Source: DASYHS01 sp035998295 (GTDB lineage: Bacteria; Pseudomonadota; Alphaproteobacteria; Azospirillales; Azospirillaceae). Taken from it: DNA of 43,409 bases. Shown piece after piece: positions 7,534-15,934 of the stretch (its first letter is position 1; every line of letters begins with the position of its first letter). The notes beneath the pieces were generated by a model, which was not told where the DNA came from, did not search any database, and saw only the letters and a program-made list of their open reading frames with translations. Location of the stretch: assembly GCF_035998295.1 (NCBI RefSeq), contig NZ_DASYHS010000297.1:1-43409 (forward strand), written 5' to 3'. Both the position numbers and the translations under genes were made by a program.

Positions 7534-9330
7534 ATGACCCCACGCACCGACGATGCCGATCCCGCCGCTTCCGCCGGGGCCGAGAACCGGGCCGGGAACG
7601 GGGCCGGGGAAACCTCGGCGGCCTCCACGATCACGGCGGGCGGGGCGCTGCTCGCGCGTCTCAAGGCGGTCGGGGTCGACTACATCTTCGCCAACTCCGG
7701 CACCGACTTCCCGCCGATCATCGAGGGGCTGGCGGAGGCGGCGGCCAGGAACGTCGAGCTGCCCCAGGCGCTGGTGATGCCGCACGAATCGGCCGCCATG
7801 GGCATGGCGCACGGCTATTATCTCGCCACCGGGCGCGCCCAGGCGGTGATGGCCCACACCAATGTCGGGCTCGCCAACTGCGCGATCGGCGCGATCAACG
7901 CCGCGACCGAGCAGATCCCGGTCCTGCTGTTCTCGGGCCGGACGCCCGTGCTGGAGCAGGGACGCAAGGGTGCCCGCACGGTGCCGATCGGCTGGGGCCA
8001 GGAGATGCGCGACCAGAGCGCGCTGGTGCGCGAGGCGTGCAAATGGGACTACGAGCTGCGCTTCCCCGAGCAGGTGCCCGACGTCGTCGACCGCGCGCAT
8101 GCGATCGCCAACTCGACGCCGCGCGGGCCGGTCTATGTCAGCCTGCCGCGCGAGACGCTGTGCGAGCCGTGCCCGTCGGAGGGCCTGTCGCGGCCGGCGA
8201 GCATGGCGCCGGCGCGGGCCAGGGCCGATGCCGGCGCGGTCGAGGCCGCGGCCGACCTGCTCGCCGCGGCCGAGCGGCCGGTCATCGTCGCGCAGCGGGG
8301 CTGCGGCAGCGAGGCGGCGTTCGCCGCCCTGTCGGCACTGGCGCGGGACTGGGCGATCCCCGTGCTCCAGTACTGGGCGGTGCAGCTCGCGATCCCGACC
8401 GACCACCCGATGGCGGCCGGCGCCGACCCGTCGCCGTGGATCGAGGAGGCGGACGTCATCCTGGCGATCGACTGCATCGCCCCGTGGTCGCCGGACGTCC
8501 ACCGGCCGGCCGAGGGGTGCAGGATCGTCCATCTCGGCGAGGACCCGCTCTCCGGCCGCTTTCCCGTGCGCAACTTCCGTTCCGACCTGTCGCTGATGGG
8601 AGAGGTGGCGGACGGCATCCTGGCGATCGCGGCGGCGATGGGCCGGCGCCGGGAACAGGCGGGGCACCAAGCGGGCGGGCGGATCGAGCGGCGGCGGCGG
8701 ACGGCCGGGCCCGCCATCGCGAAGGCGCGCGCCGCCGTTCTGGCCCGGGCCGAGGCCGGCGGCGGCCTGCCGATGACCAAGGACCATGCCAGCCTGTGCC
8801 TGTCGCGGGCGATCGGCGACCGGCGGGCGACGGTGCTGTCGGAGCTGGGTTGCCCGCTGTCGCCGCTGAGCCTGCGCGAGCCAGGGAGCTGGTACCAGGA
8901 GCCGCATTCCGGCGGCCTCGGCTGGTCGTTCCCGGCGGCGCTCGGCATGTCGCTCGCCGACCGCGGGCGGCTGGTCGTCGCGACCATGGGCGACGGGTCC
9001 TACATCTTTTCCAACCCCGCCGCGTGCCACCAGATCGCCGAGGCGCTGGCGCTGCCGGTCCTGGTCCTGGTGCTGAACAACGGCGAATGGGGGGCGGTCC
9101 GGCAGTCGGTCCTGGGCATCTATCCCGACGGCTACGCGTCGCGGACCAACACGATGCCGCTGACCTCGCTGGCGCCGACCCCGGACTTCACCAAGATCGC
9201 ACAGGCCAGCCGCGCCTGGACGGCGCTGGTGTCCGACGGCGCGGAGCTTCCCGGCGTCCTCGCCGCCGCGATCGGGCACGTCGAGACCCGGCGCACGCAG
9301 GCGCTGGTCGAGATCCGGGTGCGGCCGTGA
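7534..9330 (+). CDS. Thiamine-diphosphate-dependent enzyme, acetolactate synthase/benzoylformate decarboxylase superfamily
   Basis: A 598-residue ThDP enzyme with the three expected domains: PYR at about 25-195 with VMPHESAAMGMAHGYY (the catalytic glutamate follows the histidine), a central Rossmann-like domain at about 215-370 (RPVIVAQRGCGSEAAF), and the PP domain at about 430-590. The metal/diphosphate motif is GDGSYIF near residue 486, ending at VLNNGEWGAV. Such enzymes decarboxylate or carboligate 2-oxo acids. The protein resembles the broad acetolactate-synthase-like group often annotated only as ThDP-requiring. It is divergent from a TRAP-IclR operon, which suggests it consumes the imported acid. 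No small regulatory subunit gene is adjacent, which argues against biosynthetic acetolactate synthase. Substrate unresolved. Confidence 0.85.
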   Translation: MTPRTDDADPAASAGAENRAGNGAGETSAASTITAGGALLARLKAVGVDYIFANSGTDFPPIIEGLAEAAARNVELPQALVMPHESAAMGMAHGYYLATGRAQAVMAHTNVGLANCAIGAINAATEQIPVLLFSGRTPVLEQGRKGARTVPIGWGQEMRDQSALVREACKWDYELRFPEQVPDVVDRAHAIANSTPRGPVYVSLPRETLCEPCPSEGLSRPASMAPARARADAGAVEAAADLLAAAERPVIVAQRGCGSEAAFAALSALARDWAIPVLQYWAVQLAIPTDHPMAAGADPSPWIEEADVILAIDCIAPWSPDVHRPAEGCRIVHLGEDPLSGRFPVRNFRSDLSLMGEVADGILAIAAAMGRRREQAGHQAGGRIERRRRTAGPAIAKARAAVLARAEAGGGLPMTKDHASLCLSRAIGDRRATVLSELGCPLSPLSLREPGSWYQEPHSGGLGWSFPAALGMSLADRGRLVVATMGDGSYIFSNPAACHQIAEALALPVLVLVLNNGEWGAVRQSVLGIYPDGYASRTNTMPLTSLAPTPDFTKIAQASRAWTALVSDGAELPGVLAAAIGHVETRRTQALVEIRVRP

Positions 9331-9555
9331 CGGCTGAGCCCACGGTAAGGACAACTCCGTCCCGTGGACACGCCGACCGGGGACAGTTGCTGCAGCCGGC
9401 CCCCGCGGCCGGGCCCGTGACCTGAACATCCCGAGCGACCTTCCTCGACGGCCGAGTTCTATTGCATTACATTCCGCCTGCCCTGACGGCTCTTGCCAGG
9501 CGCGGTGATGCTTCGAATGCCGGGATCGGGGAGAATCGCCATACCCGGTGGTGGC

Positions 9556-9584
9556 TTGAAGCATCACACCAGGCGTTATATAAA
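9556..9584 (+). promoter_or_regulatory. Candidate sigma70-type promoter of the toxin-antitoxin pair
   Basis: TTGAAG (9556-9561) and TATAAA (9579-9584) are separated by 17 bases. The AT-rich GTTATATAAAC around the -10 box is nearly palindromic and could be the antitoxin's own operator. Transcription would begin near 9591, leaving almost no leader before the TTG at 9597, so either the promoter or that start codon is imperfectly placed. Confidence 0.4.
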
Positions 9585-9596
9585 CAGGAATATCGG

Positions 9597-10001
9597 TTGC
9601 GAGTATTCAAGAACGCTTGGTTCCAGCGGTTCGCCCGCAAGGAAAGAATCGCCGATGGGGTGCTGTGCGAAGCCGTAGCCCGGGCTAACAAGGGCTTGAT
9701 CGACGCCGACCTCGGTGGCGGTCTTATCAAGCAACGGGTCGCCCGGCCGGGCTCCGGCAAGTCGGGCGGCTACAGGACATTGGTCTTTTTCCGGGTCGAG
9801 AGGCGGGCGATCTTCGCGTTCGGGTTCGCGAAGAGCGACACGGACAATATCGGCGACGATGACGAAGCCATCCTGAAGAAGGCCGCGAAGGTGGCGCTGG
9901 GAGTACCGGAGGCCGATCTCGACCGTCTCGTTGCCGCCGGAACATTCGTCGAGGTGAGATGTGAGGACCAGGAAGGAGCCGGCCAAGACCTACCGCAGTG
10001 A
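9597..10001 (+). CDS. RelE/HigB-type toxin
   Basis: About 134 residues from a TTG start. The body LRVFKNAWFQRFARKERIAD, ANKGLIDADLGGGLIKQRVA, SGGYRTLVFFRVERRAIF and FGFAKSDTDNI is the RelE/HigB2-like mRNA-interferase family in which the toxin gene precedes an XRE antitoxin. Known relatives begin a few residues before FKNAWF, so I place the start at the TTG at 9597 (AGGA 7 bases upstream) rather than at the in-frame ATG at 9462, whose extra 45 residues have no family counterpart. The 3' end overlaps the antitoxin gene by 41 bases. Toxins of this family cut mRNA at the ribosome; catalytic residues are not conserved enough to confirm by eye. Confidence 0.78.
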   Translation: MRVFKNAWFQRFARKERIADGVLCEAVARANKGLIDADLGGGLIKQRVARPGSGKSGGYRTLVFFRVERRAIFAFGFAKSDTDNIGDDDEAILKKAAKVALGVPEADLDRLVAAGTFVEVRCEDQEGAGQDLPQ

Positions 10002-10296
10002 AGTCGCGGCGGCCGTCCACGAGATGGTCGAGGGATTTCACAGCGCCGGACTGGCCGACAAGCAGACGATGCGGGAGTTCGACGCGGCATGCCTGTCGCC
10101 GGCACCCGCCATGACCCCCGAAGAGATCAGGGCGATCCGCGAGCGCGAGCGCGTCTCCCAGCCGGTCTTCGCGCGTTACCTGAACGTGTCCAAGAACCTC
10201 GTCTCGGACTGGGAACGCGGCGTCAAGCGACCGGGCGGACCGGCGTTGCGCCTGCTCGCGATCGTCCGCAGGAACGGCCTGCGGGCCATCGCGTGA
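9961..10296 (+). CDS. XRE-family antitoxin (HigA/NadS-like)
   Basis: A 111-residue protein beginning at GTG with AGGTGAG just upstream, inside the end of the toxin gene. Its C-terminal half is a helix-turn-helix of the XRE type: TPEEIRAIRERERVSQPVFA, LNVSKNLVSDWERG and KRPGGPALRLLAIV, which is the typical pattern of antitoxins partnering RelE/HigB toxins. The N-terminal half should neutralise the toxin. Toxin-first order and overlapping reading frames match higBA-like loci, where the antitoxin also represses the shared promoter. Confidence 0.82.
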   Translation: MRTRKEPAKTYRSEVAAAVHEMVEGFHSAGLADKQTMREFDAACLSPAPAMTPEEIRAIRERERVSQPVFARYLNVSKNLVSDWERGVKRPGGPALRLLAIVRRNGLRAIA

Positions 10297-10441
10297 AGAT
10301 TGCGGGCGTAGAGCCGGCGGCCGGGGCGATCAGGCCTGTCCCGCGGGTGTTTCGGCAGACACCCTCTCGACGCGCGGTTGCAATCGCGCTACAGTCCGTC
10401 CGCCCCGCCGTCCCGGCACGGGCGCTACGGAGGGCCCCGGG

Positions 10442-11074
10442 ATGCCGGAGTTGTCGACGATCCTCGTTTTCGCCGCGGCGTGCCTCGCGCTGACCGCGAC
10501 GCCGGGCCCGGACATGATGCTCGTGGCGTCCCGCGGCGTCAGCCAGGGCCGGTCGGCGGGCTTCATGACCCTGGCCGGCATCCAGGCCGGAACCTATTGC
10601 CACGCCGCCGCCGCGGCCTTCGGCCTGTCGCAGCTCTTCTTGGCCGTTCCGATGGCTTACGACCTCGTCCGGTGGGCGGGGGCGGCGTACCTGCTGTTCC
10701 TCGCCTGGAAGGCGTTGCGGCCGGGCGGAACGGGTCTCGCGGTCACCGGGGACCTCGCGCGCCGCTCCCTGCGGCGGGCCTTCGGAGAAGGGCTCGCGAC
10801 GAACCTGCTGAACCCGAAGATGGCCCTCTTCGTCCTGGCGCTGTTTCCGCAGTTCGTCGATCCGTCCGGCGGGCCGGTCGCGATGCAGGTCCTGGTGCTG
10901 GCGACGATCCTGAACGCCATCGGCCTGGTCGTGAACGGCGCCGTCATCGTCCTGGCGAGCCACATGCGGGCCAGGATCCTGCAGGCGGCGTGGTTCGAGC
11001 GGGCGTCGCGCCTCCTGCTCGGCACCGTGTTCGCCGGCCTCGCGCTGCGCCTCGCGCTCGACGACCGGCGATAG
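10442..11074 (+). CDS. LysE/RhtB family amino-acid exporter
   Basis: A 210-residue inner-membrane protein with about six helices. The family hallmark TPGPDMMLVASRGVSQG occurs in the first loop, followed by AGFMTLAGIQAGTYCHA and the mid-protein FGEGLATNLLNPKMALFVLA. These exporters remove surplus amino acids or homoserine lactones; which one is unknown. The ATG is preceded by GGAGG eight bases away. It stands alone, convergent with gshB with only 30 bases between the stops. Confidence 0.9.
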   Translation: MPELSTILVFAAACLALTATPGPDMMLVASRGVSQGRSAGFMTLAGIQAGTYCHAAAAAFGLSQLFLAVPMAYDLVRWAGAAYLLFLAWKALRPGGTGLAVTGDLARRSLRRAFGEGLATNLLNPKMALFVLALFPQFVDPSGGPVAMQVLVLATILNAIGLVVNGAVIVLASHMRARILQAAWFERASRLLLGTVFAGLALRLALDDRR

Positions 11075-11104
11075 ACGGGCCTCAGGCCGGAACCGCCTTG
11101 CCGG

Positions 11105-12073
11105 TCAAGCCCGGGGGTGCAGGCCGCGCAACGCGTCGTGGCGCTGCTCGATCGCGTCCCACAGGGTCTCCTCCAGGCGGACGCCGTCGAGGCGGTTGAT
11201 CTCCTGGATGCCGGTCGGGCTGGTGACGTTGATCTCGGTCAGATAGTCGCCGATGACGTCGATGCCGACGAAGACCAGCCCCTTCTCGCGCAGGATCGGG
11301 CCGATCGCGGCGCAGATGTCGCGCTCGCGCGTCGTCAGGCCCGTGCGCCGGGCGCTGCCGCCGGCATGGAAGTTGGCGCGCGCCTCGCCTTCCTGGGGCA
11401 GGCGGCTGACCGCGCCCACCGGCTCGCCCTCGATCAGGATGATGCGCTTGTCGCCCTGGCGGATCTCCGGCAGGTATTTCTGCACGATCACCGGCTCGCG
11501 GTAGATCTGGGTGAACATCTCCAGCAGCGAGCCCAGGTTCTCGTCGTCGGGCTTCAGGTGGAACACGCCGGCGCCGCCGTTGCCGAACAGCGGCTTCACG
11601 ATGATGTCCTTGTGCTCGGCCCGGAAGGCCAGGATCTCCTGGCGGTCGGTCGTGATCAGGGTCGGGGGCATCAGCTCCGGGAAATGGGCGACGAACAGCT
11701 TCTCCGGGGCGTTGCGGACCTCGGCGGGGTCGTTGACGATCAGCACGCGGGGCTGCAGGTGCTCCAGCAGGTGGGTCGCGGTGATGTAGGACATGTCGAA
11801 GGGCGGGTCCTGGCGCATCAGCACCACGTCCATCGTCGCGAGGTCCACGGTCTGGGTGCCGCCGAAGGCGTGGTGGTTGCCGTATTCGCGCCGGACGGTG
11901 AGCGGCCGGACCCGCGCCAGCAGCCGGTTGTGGCGGAAGATCAGGTCGCGCGGCTGGTAGTGGAAGAGCGCATGGCCGCGGCGCTGGGCCTCCAGCGCCA
12001 TCACGAAGCTGCTGTCGGCGTCGATGTTGACGGATTCCATCGGGTCCATCTGGATGGCGACGGCGAGGCTCAT
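11105..12073 (-). CDS. gshB: Glutathione synthase
   Basis: A 322-residue cytoplasmic enzyme that joins gamma-glutamylcysteine and glycine with ATP, the second step of glutathione synthesis. The N-terminal domain has MDPMESVNIDADSSFVMALE and LMRQDPPFDMSYI. The ATP-grasp domain shows IIVKPLFGNGGAGVF, VIVQKYLPEIRQGDKRIILI, NFHAGGSA and the metal-binding GIDVIGDYLTEINVTSPTG. Length matches the bacterial family (about 315). The start has AGGAG seven bases upstream. It lies downstream of the SirB1-like gene and close to yraN and rsmI, a frequent alphaproteobacterial arrangement. A glutathione transferase is encoded at 42.5 kb. Confidence 0.97.
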   Translation of the reverse strand: MSLAVAIQMDPMESVNIDADSSFVMALEAQRRGHALFHYQPRDLIFRHNRLLARVRPLTVRREYGNHHAFGGTQTVDLATMDVVLMRQDPPFDMSYITATHLLEHLQPRVLIVNDPAEVRNAPEKLFVAHFPELMPPTLITTDRQEILAFRAEHKDIIVKPLFGNGGAGVFHLKPDDENLGSLLEMFTQIYREPVIVQKYLPEIRQGDKRIILIEGEPVGAVSRLPQEGEARANFHAGGSARRTGLTTRERDICAAIGPILREKGLVFVGIDVIGDYLTEINVTSPTGIQEINRLDGVRLEETLWDAIEQRHDALRGLHPRA

Positions 12074-12118
12074 CGCGATTCTCCTGGGTGCGGGCCTGGT
12101 GCGGGCAGTTGACGGTGG

Positions 12119-12964
12119 TCAGTTGAGGCGGTTGCGGAGCTGCTGGAGCAGCAGTGCGGTCTGGTGGCGGAGCTGGTCGTTCCGGCTCAGGTCCATGAAG
12201 GTCTCCAGCGCCTCGACGGCGCCGCCGAGATTGCCGAGATGGGCCTGGAGCAGCCCCGCCTCGCGCCACAGCGCCGGCTCCTGGGGGGCGAACATCAGCA
12301 TGCCCTCGACCACCTCGACCGCCTTGTCGATCCGGTCGCCGCGCAGGAAGCGGAGCTTCAGGTTGTTCTGGAGGCGCAGCAATATGTCCCGGTTGGTCAC
12401 GGGGCGGTAGTATTCCGGCGACAGCTCGGCCTCGGCCCCGGCCGCGACCTTCAGCAGGTCGCGCAGCTCGACGACCGAGCGGGACCGGCCCTCGTTGAAG
12501 GGGTCGAGGATCGCGCGCTCGCCGAACGCCTCCAGCCGGATCAGGAAATGGCCCGGGAAGTTGAGGCCGACCACGCTCCAGTCCTGGGCGCGCGCGCACT
12601 CGATGAACAGGATGCCGAGCGCCACCGGCAGCCCGCGCTTGCGCTCGATGACGCGCGACAGGTCGGCGTTCTGGATGTCGTCGTAGGTCAGCTGGTCGCC
12701 GTGATAGCCGTGCCGCTCCACGATCACCTCGTGCAGCGCGCCGACGCGGTCGTCCAGCCGCGGGATCGGGCCGGCGGCCTCGCCGACCTCGCGCGCCAGC
12801 TCGGCCAGGTGGCCGCGGTAGCGGTCGAACTCCATCCGGGGCCGGCTCATCGCCGCCAGCGCCAGCGCGGTGTCGGCGAGGCGGATCTCCTCGTCGGGCA
12901 GGGTGCCCGCCTCACGCAGAATGTCCATGGCTTCCTGTCGGGTGCTCACGACGTTTCCGGTCAC
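12119..12964 (-). CDS. SirB1-like transglutaminase-fold/TPR protein
   Basis: A 281-residue protein of the SirB1 family. The core contains GYHGDQLTYDDIQNADLSRV, ERKRGLPVALGILFIECARA and VGLNFPGHFLIRLE, typical of the transglutaminase-like SirB1 domain. The C-terminus (RNQLKL-type helices, then EPALWREAGLLQAHLGNLGG) is a short tetratricopeptide-like region. The molecular function of the family is not established. The start is a GTG at 12964 with a weak GAGG upstream; an in-frame GTG at 12949 is an alternative. Its stop is 45 bases before gshB, so the two are probably co-transcribed. Confidence 0.85.
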   Translation of the reverse strand: MTGNVVSTRQEAMDILREAGTLPDEEIRLADTALALAAMSRPRMEFDRYRGHLAELAREVGEAAGPIPRLDDRVGALHEVIVERHGYHGDQLTYDDIQNADLSRVIERKRGLPVALGILFIECARAQDWSVVGLNFPGHFLIRLEAFGERAILDPFNEGRSRSVVELRDLLKVAAGAEAELSPEYYRPVTNRDILLRLQNNLKLRFLRGDRIDKAVEVVEGMLMFAPQEPALWREAGLLQAHLGNLGGAVEALETFMDLSRNDQLRHQTALLLQQLRNRLN

Positions 12965-13087
12965 TTCTTGCCCGTCCTCGCCCCGAGGGCCGTCCTCCGG
13001 GCAGGTCCCGGAGGAACGTCCCTGGGGGCGTTCCGGCCGGACATAGCCGATCTTCGCCGCCCGGTCGATCCGGAATCGACCATACTC

Positions 13088-13498
13088 CTAAAGCGCCTCC
13101 GGCCTCCAGGCGTCGCGGAGGTGGCGCGGCAGCCGCCAGGGCGCCACCAGCATCGCGTCGAAGCGCAGGTCGAGCCCGGCCAGGTCCGGGCGCGAGGCCG
13201 CGAACTGCGCGGCCGAGCGGACGATGCGCCGGCGCTGCGCGGCCCCGATCGCGGCATGCGCGAGCGCCAGGTCGGCGCGGGCCTTGACCTCGACCACCGC
13301 GAGCACGCGGCCCCGGCGCGCCACGATGTCGATCTCGCCCAGGCCCGACCGCCGGCCCGCGGCCAGTATCCTGTAGCCCTTGAGCGTCAGCACCAGCCGG
13401 CACAGCGCCTCGGCCCAGCGTCCCCGCCGCCACGCCGCGGCGCCGCGCGCGCGGCGATCTCCCTTCCCGCCGGCCCCCTTCCCGCCGGCCCTCTTCAT
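13088..13498 (-). CDS. yraN: YraN/UPF0102 family nuclease-fold protein
   Basis: A 136-residue protein whose centre carries the restriction-endonuclease-like metal site of the family: GLGEIDIVARRGRVLAVVEV followed by KAR, giving the acidic E-x-D pair and the E-x-K. The N-terminal 25 residues are Gly/Arg/Lys-rich. Its ATG overlaps the rsmI stop (ATGA), so the two are translationally coupled. The yraN-rsmI neighbourhood is widely conserved; the cellular substrate of YraN is not known, although a role in DNA processing has been inferred. Confidence 0.9.
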   Translation of the reverse strand: MKRAGGKGAGGKGDRRARGAAAWRRGRWAEALCRLVLTLKGYRILAAGRRSGLGEIDIVARRGRVLAVVEVKARADLALAHAAIGAAQRRRIVRSAAQFAASRPDLAGLDLRFDAMLVAPWRLPRHLRDAWRPEAL

Positions 13499-14415
13499 CC
13501 CGGCTCCCCGCCGCGGGCGAGCGCCAGGGCGCGGGCATAGACCTCGCGCCGGGGCCGGCCGGTCGCGGCCGCGACCTCGGCCGCCGCGTCCTTCACGCTG
13601 GCATGGGCGAGTGCGCGCAGCAGGGCCGCGTCGACCGCGGCGTCGCCGGCCTCGGCCGCGCCCTCGGCCGGCGGCCCGAACACGACGACGACCTCGCCCC
13701 TCGGCGGCCCCGCCTCGGCGTAGTGGGCCGCGAGGCCGGCGAGCGGGCCGCGCCGGACCTCCTCGAACAGCTTGGTCAGCTCGCGCGCGACCGCGGCGTC
13801 GCGCGGGCCCAGGACCTCGGCCGCGTCGGCCAGCATGGCCGGCAGGCGCTGCGCCGATTCGAACACGACGATCGAGGCGTCGAGCGTGCGCAGCGCCGAC
13901 AGCGCCGAGCGGCGCGCGCCCGCCTTGGAGGGCAGGAAGCCCGCGAACATGAACCGGTCCGTCGGCAGGCCGGACAGGACGAGGGCCGCCAGCGGCGCGC
14001 TCGGCCCGGGCAGGGCGGTGACGGGGAGCCCCTCGGCGACGGCGTCGCGCACGAGCTTGTAGCCGGGATCGGAGACGAGCGGCGTGCCGGCGTCGGAGAC
14101 CAGTGCTACGCTGCCGCCCGCGCGCACGCGCTCCAGGATCACCGGCCGCATCCGCGCCGCATTGTGCTCGTGATATGACAGCAGCGGCGTGTCGACGCCG
14201 TGGACGGCCAGCAGCCGCCGGGTCACCCTCGTGTCCTCGCAGGCGATCGCGTCGACGCGGCGCAACGTGTCGAGCGCACGCAACGTTATGTCGGCGGCGT
14301 TGCCGATGGGGGTTGCGACGAGGTAAAGGCCCGGGTCAGGTTTACTTGCCCCTTCCGCGCGGCTAACGTCGTCGCTCGGCAGGCCGGATTCAGGAACGGA
14401 GAGCTTCTGTGGCAC
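13495..14415 (-). CDS. rsmI: 16S rRNA (cytidine-1402-2'-O)-methyltransferase
   Basis: A SAM-dependent tetrapyrrole-methylase-fold enzyme that 2'-O-methylates C1402 in the ribosomal P site. All family blocks are present: GLYLVATPIGNAADITLRAL, CEDTRVTRRLLAVHGV, LSYHEHNAARM, and ALVSDAGTPLVSDPGYKLV, with FMFAGFLPSKAGAR and VFESAQRLPAMLAD further on. With GTG at 14415 the protein has 306 residues (E. coli about 286). This start has only a weak purine leader and overlaps the first codons of the divergent lipoprotein gene, but no better in-frame start is seen before the conserved LYLVATP. The 3' end overlaps yraN. Confidence 0.93.
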   Translation of the reverse strand: MPQKLSVPESGLPSDDVSRAEGASKPDPGLYLVATPIGNAADITLRALDTLRRVDAIACEDTRVTRRLLAVHGVDTPLLSYHEHNAARMRPVILERVRAGGSVALVSDAGTPLVSDPGYKLVRDAVAEGLPVTALPGPSAPLAALVLSGLPTDRFMFAGFLPSKAGARRSALSALRTLDASIVVFESAQRLPAMLADAAEVLGPRDAAVARELTKLFEEVRRGPLAGLAAHYAEAGPPRGEVVVVFGPPAEGAAEAGDAAVDAALLRALAHASVKDAAAEVAAATGRPRREVYARALALARGGEPG

Positions 14416-15602
14416 GATCGGCGACTTTCTTGCGCATGCAGGGCCCGCGGGCGCTGCTGGCCGCCGCGGCAGTCTCGGTGCTGGCGGCCTGCGCGACCAA
14501 CCTACCGGCACCCCAGCCGCCGGCGCAAGCACCGGCGGCCGAGCCCCTGGCCGCGGACCCGGTGCCGCTGCCCGAGCCGGGACCGGTCAAGGTGGCCCTG
14601 CTCCTTCCCCTGACCGGCCAGGCGGCCCCGGTCGGCCAGTCGATGCTCAACGCGGCCCAGCTCGCGCTGTTCGACGCCGCCGGCGACGGGTTCGAGCTGC
14701 TGCCGCGCGACACCGCGGGCACGCCCGAGGGCGCCCAGGCCGCCGCCCGGGACGCGCTGGCCGAGGGGGCGGACCTGATCCTGGGGCCGCTGCTTTCCCA
14801 GTCCGTCGGGGCGGTCAAGCCGGTGGCGCGCGCCTCCGGGGTCCCGGTGCTCGCCTTCTCCAACGACTGGACCCATGCCGACGCCGGCACCTGGGTCATG
14901 GGCCTCGTGCCCCAGGAACAGGTGCGGCGCGTGGTCGGCTACGCCCGCGCCCAGGGCCTCTCGCGGGTCGGCGCGCTGGTGCCGGCGACGCCCTACGGCA
15001 ACGCGGTCGCGGACGCGCTGCGGACCTCGGCCGACCGGTTCGGCGCCGACATCGTCAGGGTCGAGCGCTACGACGCGGCGGCGCCCGACGCTTCGCCCGC
15101 GGTGCGCAGCCTCGCGTCGGCCGGGCCGGCGGCCTTCGACGCGGTCATGATCGCCGAGGGCGGGGAGAAGCTGCGCACGATGGCGCCGATGCTGTCCTAT
15201 TTCGAGATCGATCCCCGCCGGGTGCGGCTGCTCGGCACCGGGCAGTGGGACGATCCCGCGACCGGGCGCGAGGCGACGCTGGTCGGCGGCTGGTACGCCG
15301 CCCCCGACCCGGGTGCCCGCGCCGGCTTCGAGGAGCGCTACGCCGAGTTCTACGGCGCAGCACCACACCGCCTCGCGACGCTGGCCTACGATGCGACCGC
15401 GCTGGCGGCGCGGCTCGCCCAGTTCGGCGACCTCGGCCCGGCGGCGCTGACCGAGCCGAGCGGGTTCATCGGCACCGACGGCGTGTTCCGCCTGCTGCCC
15501 GGCGGCGTGGTCGAGCGCGGCCTCGCCGTGCTGGAGGTGACCCGCGCCGGCCCCCGGGTCGTCGACCCGGCGCCGTCCAGCTTCGAGCCGCTGCTGCAGT
15601 GA
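14409..15602 (+). CDS. Penicillin-binding protein activator, LpoA/YraM-like lipoprotein
   Basis: A 397-residue lipoprotein. The signal ends AAAAVSVLAAC, with the modified cysteine at residue 28, followed by a Pro/Ala-rich linker to about 60. The rest is a periplasmic type I binding fold: VKVALLLPLTGQAAPVGQSM, ADLILGPLLSQSVGAVKPVA, VPVLAFSNDWTHADAGTWVM and GLSRVGALVPATPYGNAVAD. LpoA-type proteins stimulate peptidoglycan transpeptidases from the outer membrane, and this gene beside rsmI and yraN is a classic neighbourhood. The GTG start has GGAG seven bases upstream. The fold is certain; activation of a penicillin-binding protein is inferred from the family. Confidence 0.88.
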   Translation: MARSATFLRMQGPRALLAAAAVSVLAACATNLPAPQPPAQAPAAEPLAADPVPLPEPGPVKVALLLPLTGQAAPVGQSMLNAAQLALFDAAGDGFELLPRDTAGTPEGAQAAARDALAEGADLILGPLLSQSVGAVKPVARASGVPVLAFSNDWTHADAGTWVMGLVPQEQVRRVVGYARAQGLSRVGALVPATPYGNAVADALRTSADRFGADIVRVERYDAAAPDASPAVRSLASAGPAAFDAVMIAEGGEKLRTMAPMLSYFEIDPRRVRLLGTGQWDDPATGREATLVGGWYAAPDPGARAGFEERYAEFYGAAPHRLATLAYDATALAARLAQFGDLGPAALTEPSGFIGTDGVFRLLPGGVVERGLAVLEVTRAGPRVVDPAPSSFEPLLQ

Positions 15603-15670
15603 GGACAGTCGTGGTCGTGGACGGCGAGAGTCTCCGTTCTCGCCGTCGCGACGGCCGAGAGGTCGTGTCA

Positions 15671-15838
15671 GTGTCGAAAGAGCCTCACGCGAAGACGAAA
15701 CCCAACCTGAAGAGCTATCTGCTCCACGCCGGGTATGCGGAAGAGAAGGATGTCTTCGACCTGATCATGAAGGATGTCAGGTCTGGCCCTCCCCTGTTCG
15801 CACCGCGGGACGCGGTGCCCGGGGACCGGAAGGAGTGA
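15671..15838 (+). CDS. Small hypothetical protein
   Basis: A possible 55-residue protein, starting VSKEPHAKTKPNLKSYLL and ending DAVPGDRKE, with a central acidic helix (GYAEEKDVFDLIMKDVRS). GAGAGG lies eight bases before the GTG at 15671. I do not recognise a family. The charged, helical N-terminus and extended C-terminus would suit a small antitoxin or the remnant of a longer gene, but no toxin gene follows: the next 430 bases are palindromic repeats and insertion sequences. It could be an orphan left when the downstream region was rearranged. Confidence 0.4.
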   Translation: MSKEPHAKTKPNLKSYLLHAGYAEEKDVFDLIMKDVRSGPPLFAPRDAVPGDRKE

Positions 15839-15934
15839 CCGTCCGCGATACCAGCATCGTCAGCAACCCGCGGCACAAGAGACACCATCCCGCCCTCAGG
15901 GCATTTGACGGACGCGAGCCCTATCGGTTGAACA

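Noticed and set aside
7360..9567. An extended reading frame upstream of the first dctP, spanning the ThDP gene in antisense
   Set aside because: The signal peptide and the strong ribosome-binding site place the real start at 7359.
9462..9596. A 45-residue N-terminal extension of the RelE-type toxin from the ATG at 9462
   Set aside because: The extension has no counterpart in the toxin family and crosses the candidate promoter.
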